Program-made: the position numbers and the translations under genes | The notes under the pieces: generated by a model | What the model was told of the DNA's origin: nothing | Databases searched by the model: none | Seen by the model: the letters and a program-made list of their open reading frames with translations, nothing else | Assembly (NCBI RefSeq): GCF_004362015.1 | Contig: NZ_SNWW01000008.1 | Location: forward strand, 1-64,000 | Direction: 5' to 3' | DNA: 64,000 bases | DNA from: Flavobacterium chryseum | Lineage (GTDB): Bacteria > Bacteroidota > Bacteroidia > Flavobacteriales > Flavobacteriaceae | Shown: positions 61,324 through 64,000 of the stretch, piece after piece | How the letters are laid out: the number at the start of each line of letters is the position of its first letter | Numbering within the stretch: position 1 is the first letter of the stretch

Positions 61324-62739
61324 ATGAAAATTGAACAAATTTACACTGGATGCCTTGCGCAAGGTGCATACTATATAACTTCAAACGGAGAAGCAGCAAT
61401 CATAGATCCGCTTCGCGAAATTCAGCCTTATTTAGATCGTTTAGAACGCGATCAGGTTAAATTAAAATACATTTTCGAAACGCACTTTCACGCTGATTTT
61501 GTTTCCGGTCATATCGATTTAAGCAAAGAAACTCAGGCGCCAATTGTTTACGGACCAAATGCGGCTTGTGAATTCGATTGCATTTCTGCGAAAGACGGAC
61601 AAGAATTTAAAATCGGAAATATTACGATAAAAGCCTTGCATACTCCTGGACATACAATGGAAAGCACGACTTATTTGTTGGTTGATGCAAACGGAAAAGA
61701 TCACGCTATTTTCTCAGGAGATACTTTATTTATTGGTGATGTTGGCCGTCCTGATTTAGCGCAAAAAGCGGCTGGAATGACTCAGGATGAGTTAGCCGGA
61801 ATTTTATTTCATTCTTTAAGAGATAAAATCATGACTTTGGCTGATGATGTGATTGTTTATCCTGCTCATGGTGCCGGAAGCGCTTGCGGAAAAAACATGA
61901 GTAAAGAAACGGTTTCGACAATTGGAAATCAGAAAGCTACCAATTATGCTTTGCGTGCAAATATGACGGAAACTGAATTTATTACTGAAGTTACTGACGG
62001 ATTATTACCTCCTCCAGCCTATTTTAGTATGAATGTTGCCATGAACAAAACAGGTTATGAAAGCTTTGAATCTGTTTTGAATAACGGAATGAAAGCTATT
62101 AATGCAAAAGATTTTGAGGCTGTAGCCGAAGAAACCGGAGCCTTAATTTTAGATACCAGAAAAAATGGTGATTTTAGTAAAGGATTTATTCCGCAATCTA
62201 TAAATATCGGAATCAATGGTGATTTTGCACCGTGGGTTGGAACTTTAATTGCGAATGTAAAGCAGCCAATTATATTAGTTACAGAAGTTGGTTTGGAAGA
62301 AGAAACCGTAACGCGATTGAGCCGTGTAGGTTTCGATTCGATTATTGGTCATCTTGAAGGCGGTTTCGAAGCCTGGCAAAAAGCTGGTTTTGAAGTTGAT
62401 ACGGTTAACCGAATTTCTGCTGAACAATTTGCAAATGAATTCAAAATTGAAAAAGATAAAGTAATTGACATTCGCAAAGAAACGGAATACGAAGCAGAAC
62501 ATATTGAAGATGCTTACAGTAAACCTTTGGCTTATATTAATGACTGGGTAAAAGACATTAATCCGAATGAGCATTTTTATTTGCATTGCGCCGGTGGATA
62601 CCGCAGTATGATCGCGGCTTCGATTTTGCAGGCTCGCGGTTTCAGAAATTTTACCGAAATTGACGGTGGTTTTGGAGCAATTGCAAAGACTGATATTCCA
62701 AAATCAGATTTTGTTTGCCAAAGTAAAGTATTAAAATAA
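61324..62739 (+). CDS. MBL-fold persulfide dioxygenase-like protein with two rhodanese domains
   Basis: This 471-aa protein starts at ATG 61324; an upstream TTG at 61294 lies inside the promoter box. The N-terminal metallo-beta-lactamase fold (about 1-245) has THFHADFVSG (His54, His56, Asp58), HTPGHT and FSGDTLFIGDVGRPDL, the iron-binding set of ETHE1-like persulfide dioxygenases. Rhodanese domain 1 (~270-365) lacks the catalytic Cys; domain 2 (~370-460) has Cys422 in HCAGGYRS. It would oxidise glutathione- or other persulfides to sulfite while passing sulfane sulfur. First gene of a unit with two YeeE-type transporters; controlled with TauE/SafE. Confidence 0.9.
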   Translation: MKIEQIYTGCLAQGAYYITSNGEAAIIDPLREIQPYLDRLERDQVKLKYIFETHFHADFVSGHIDLSKETQAPIVYGPNAACEFDCISAKDGQEFKIGNITIKALHTPGHTMESTTYLLVDANGKDHAIFSGDTLFIGDVGRPDLAQKAAGMTQDELAGILFHSLRDKIMTLADDVIVYPAHGAGSACGKNMSKETVSTIGNQKATNYALRANMTETEFITEVTDGLLPPPAYFSMNVAMNKTGYESFESVLNNGMKAINAKDFEAVAEETGALILDTRKNGDFSKGFIPQSINIGINGDFAPWVGTLIANVKQPIILVTEVGLEEETVTRLSRVGFDSIIGHLEGGFEAWQKAGFEVDTVNRISAEQFANEFKIEKDKVIDIRKETEYEAEHIEDAYSKPLAYINDWVKDINPNEHFYLHCAGGYRSMIAASILQARGFRNFTEIDGGFGAIAKTDIPKSDFVCQSKVLK

Positions 62740-62743
62740 ATTT

Positions 62744-62833
62744 GAGGTACAGAGAGGCAAAGGTTCAAAGAGACAAAGTTATTCCTACGAATCTCTACCT
62801 TTGAACCTCTGTCCCTTTGAACCTTTGAACCTT
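62744..62833. repeat. Imperfect inverted repeat of AAAGGTTCAAAG units
   Basis: Left arm (62746-62778) has GGCAAAGGTTCAAAGAGAC; the right part (62796-62833) has several CTTTGAACCT units. It lies in the gap between the dioxygenase and the first YeeE gene. Confidence 0.7.
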
Positions 62834-62838
62834 AAAAT

Positions 62839-63402
62839 ATGCTAGAAATTATAAAAGAACCTTGGCCTTGGTACGTTGCAGGTCCGTTGATTGGATTAAC
62901 TGTTCCAATTTTGTTGATTATCGGAAATAAATCTTTCGGGATTAGTTCGTCATTGCGACATATTTGTGCGATGTGTATTCCGGCGAATATTTCATTTTTT
63001 AAGTACGATTGGAAAAAGGAAAGCTGGAATTTATTCTTCGTTTTTGGAATTTTCCTTGGCGGAATTATCGCTGCTTATTTTTTAGCAAATCCAAATCCGG
63101 TTGAAATTACGCGGCAGCTTTCTGAGCAACTAGCTTCTTATGGCATTACGGATCATTCGGGATTATTGCCAAAAGAACTTTTTTCCTGGGAAAGTTTATT
63201 AACACTTCGTGGCTTTATCATGATTGTCGTTGGAGGATTTTTAGTTGGTTTTGGAACGCGTTACGCCGGAGGATGCACAAGCGGACATGCTATTATGGGA
63301 ATTTCGAACTTGCAATGGCCTTCTTTGGTAGCTACAATCTGTTTTATGATTGGCGGTTTTATTATGGCTAATTTGATTTTACCTTATATTCTTTCACTTT
63401 AA
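62839..63402 (+). CDS. YeeE/YedE-type membrane protein, first half
   Basis: This 187-aa inner-membrane protein has about five helices and is one half of a YeeE/YedE (sulf_transp) thiosulfate-type transporter. The conserved Cys motif is GFGTRYAGGCTSGHAIMGIS (residues ~135-154). An additional pair of Cys in helix 2 region (RHICAMCIPANISFF) is present. It is preceded by the persulfide dioxygenase gene and followed 11 bases later by the second half, so the two probably form one transporter for thiosulfate or related sulfur compounds. Confidence 0.88.
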   Translation: MLEIIKEPWPWYVAGPLIGLTVPILLIIGNKSFGISSSLRHICAMCIPANISFFKYDWKKESWNLFFVFGIFLGGIIAAYFLANPNPVEITRQLSEQLASYGITDHSGLLPKELFSWESLLTLRGFIMIVVGGFLVGFGTRYAGGCTSGHAIMGISNLQWPSLVATICFMIGGFIMANLILPYILSL

Positions 63403-63413
63403 AAATTTCAAAA

Positions 63414-63893
63414 ATGACTCATTTAGAAAATAAAAATACAGATACTGAAGGAATCAACGGAAGTCAAATAAAAGATTCTGCATTTTCAAACCTAAAATAT
63501 CTTTTGGTCGGGATCTTTTTTGGAATTGTCTTCGTAAAAGCAGAAATCATTAGTTGGTTTCGTATTCAGGAAATGTTTCAGTTGCAATCCTTCTTTATGT
63601 ATGGCGTAATTGGAAGCGCGGTTGTGGTTGGAATAATTTCAATTCAATTGATTAAAAGATTTAATATTAAAACCATTCAGGGTGAAAAAATAGAAATTCA
63701 GCCCAAGACTTTCAGTAAAGGACAAATTTACGGTGGATTGATGTTTGGTTTTGGCTGGGCAATTACCGGAGCTTGTCCCGGACCTCTTTTCGCTCAAATA
63801 GGAACAGGAGTTACTGTAATTGTAGTTACTTTATTAAGTGCCATTCTGGGAACCTGGTTTTATGGGTTGATTAAAGATAAGTTGCCGCATTAG
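63414..63893 (+). CDS. YeeE/YedE-type (DUF6691) membrane protein, second half
   Basis: This 159-aa inner-membrane protein has about four helices and the second Cys motif of the family, FGFGWAITGACPGPLFAQIG (residues ~109-128). The N-terminal ~25 residues are soluble and polar. It complements the preceding gene; such split pairs are common in Bacteroidota and Proteobacteria. It would bring in or export thiosulfate-like sulfur for the dioxygenase and rhodanese enzymes. Confidence 0.88.
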   Translation: MTHLENKNTDTEGINGSQIKDSAFSNLKYLLVGIFFGIVFVKAEIISWFRIQEMFQLQSFFMYGVIGSAVVVGIISIQLIKRFNIKTIQGEKIEIQPKTFSKGQIYGGLMFGFGWAITGACPGPLFAQIGTGVTVIVVTLLSAILGTWFYGLIKDKLPH

Positions 63894-63921
63894 GATTTTT
63901 ATCTTATTATATTACTATATC

Positions 63922-63954
63922 AAACCCGACAGGTTTTAAAAACCTGTCGGGTTT
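63922..63954. repeat. 33-bp palindrome, possible terminator of the sulfur operon
   Basis: Arms of 16 bases (AAACCCGACAGGTTTT and complement) around one base. Its ACAGGTTTTAAAAACCTGT core is shared with the palindromes at 10281-10427. It lies 28 bases after the last stop codon. 63955-64000 holds nothing recognisable. Confidence 0.8.
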
Positions 63955-64000
63955 ACTTTGAAGTTAAAGTACTGCTATCCTACTTTGTTTGCGCAAAAAG

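Overview
The window is a low-GC chromosomal segment from a Flavobacterium-like member of the Bacteroidota. The evidence is two SusC/SusD pairs, a type IX secretion C-terminal sorting domain, the characteristic TAnnTTTG promoter box before many genes, AT-rich intergenic DNA and several families of intergenic palindromes. No tRNA, rRNA or CRISPR array was seen. The first ~93 bases look like the terminal repeats of an IS21-type element lying outside the window.

Region 1 (0.3-2.3 kb, + strand) holds an SDR dehydrogenase, a very acidic repeat protein and a GNAT acetyltransferase. Region 2 (2.5-21.2 kb, all - strand) is a polysaccharide utilization locus for mannose-rich glycans, probably protein N-glycans. 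Read from its promoter it runs: LacI regulator, SusC, SusD, GH2 beta-mannosidase, GH92, GH92, GH125 alpha-mannosidase, ROK sugar kinase, glycosylasparaginase, then a delta-60 repeat/T9SS protein. Pseudo-palindromic sites before lacI and susC suggest LacI controls both units. One GH92 carries Gln at the position where its neighbour has the presumed catalytic acid Glu, and the GH2 enzyme seems to lack internal beta-sandwich domains.

Region 3 (21.4-24.3 kb, - strand) holds an L,D-transpeptidase-like protein and a tetR / HMA-like / MFS efflux operon. The MFS gene has no in-frame start codon for its first helix. Region 4 (24.6-34.4 kb, + strand) is a peptide or protein uptake locus: LytS-type kinase, zinc metalloprotease, SusC, SusD and LytTR response regulator. 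A decayed, frameshifted hybrid two-component gene follows, then a receiver / multi-PAS kinase pair. Region 5 (39-49.9 kb) holds a small lipoprotein, a GH1 beta-glucosidase, a 54-aa membrane peptide, a complete RND efflux operon (adaptor, pump, outer-membrane factor), a GNAT, an ACT-domain protein and a TPR-like protein. Region 6 (50-53.8 kb) holds an M1 peptidase and a GapN-type aldehyde dehydrogenase.

Region 7 (53.8-63.9 kb) is built around reduced sulfur and respiration: rhodanese, divergent Crp/Fnr regulator, TauE/SafE exporter, a Panacea-antitoxin-like pair, cytochrome bd oxidase (cydAB), an HD phosphohydrolase, a persulfide-dioxygenase/rhodanese protein and two half-size YeeE/YedE transporters. 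The exporter and dioxygenase genes share a CRP-like operator (GTGA-N6-TTAC) centred exactly the same distance (36.5 bases) upstream of the end of their promoter boxes. This points to class II activation of both by the Crp/Fnr protein encoded between them and is, in my view, the strongest regulatory signal here. Other items worth attention are the GH92 Glu-to-Gln change, the trimmed GH2 enzyme, the Panacea/membrane-protein pair, a 251-bp MITE-like element that supplies the last codons of the Crp gene, and a duplicated fragment of the asparaginase 3' end bracketing the delta-60 gene.
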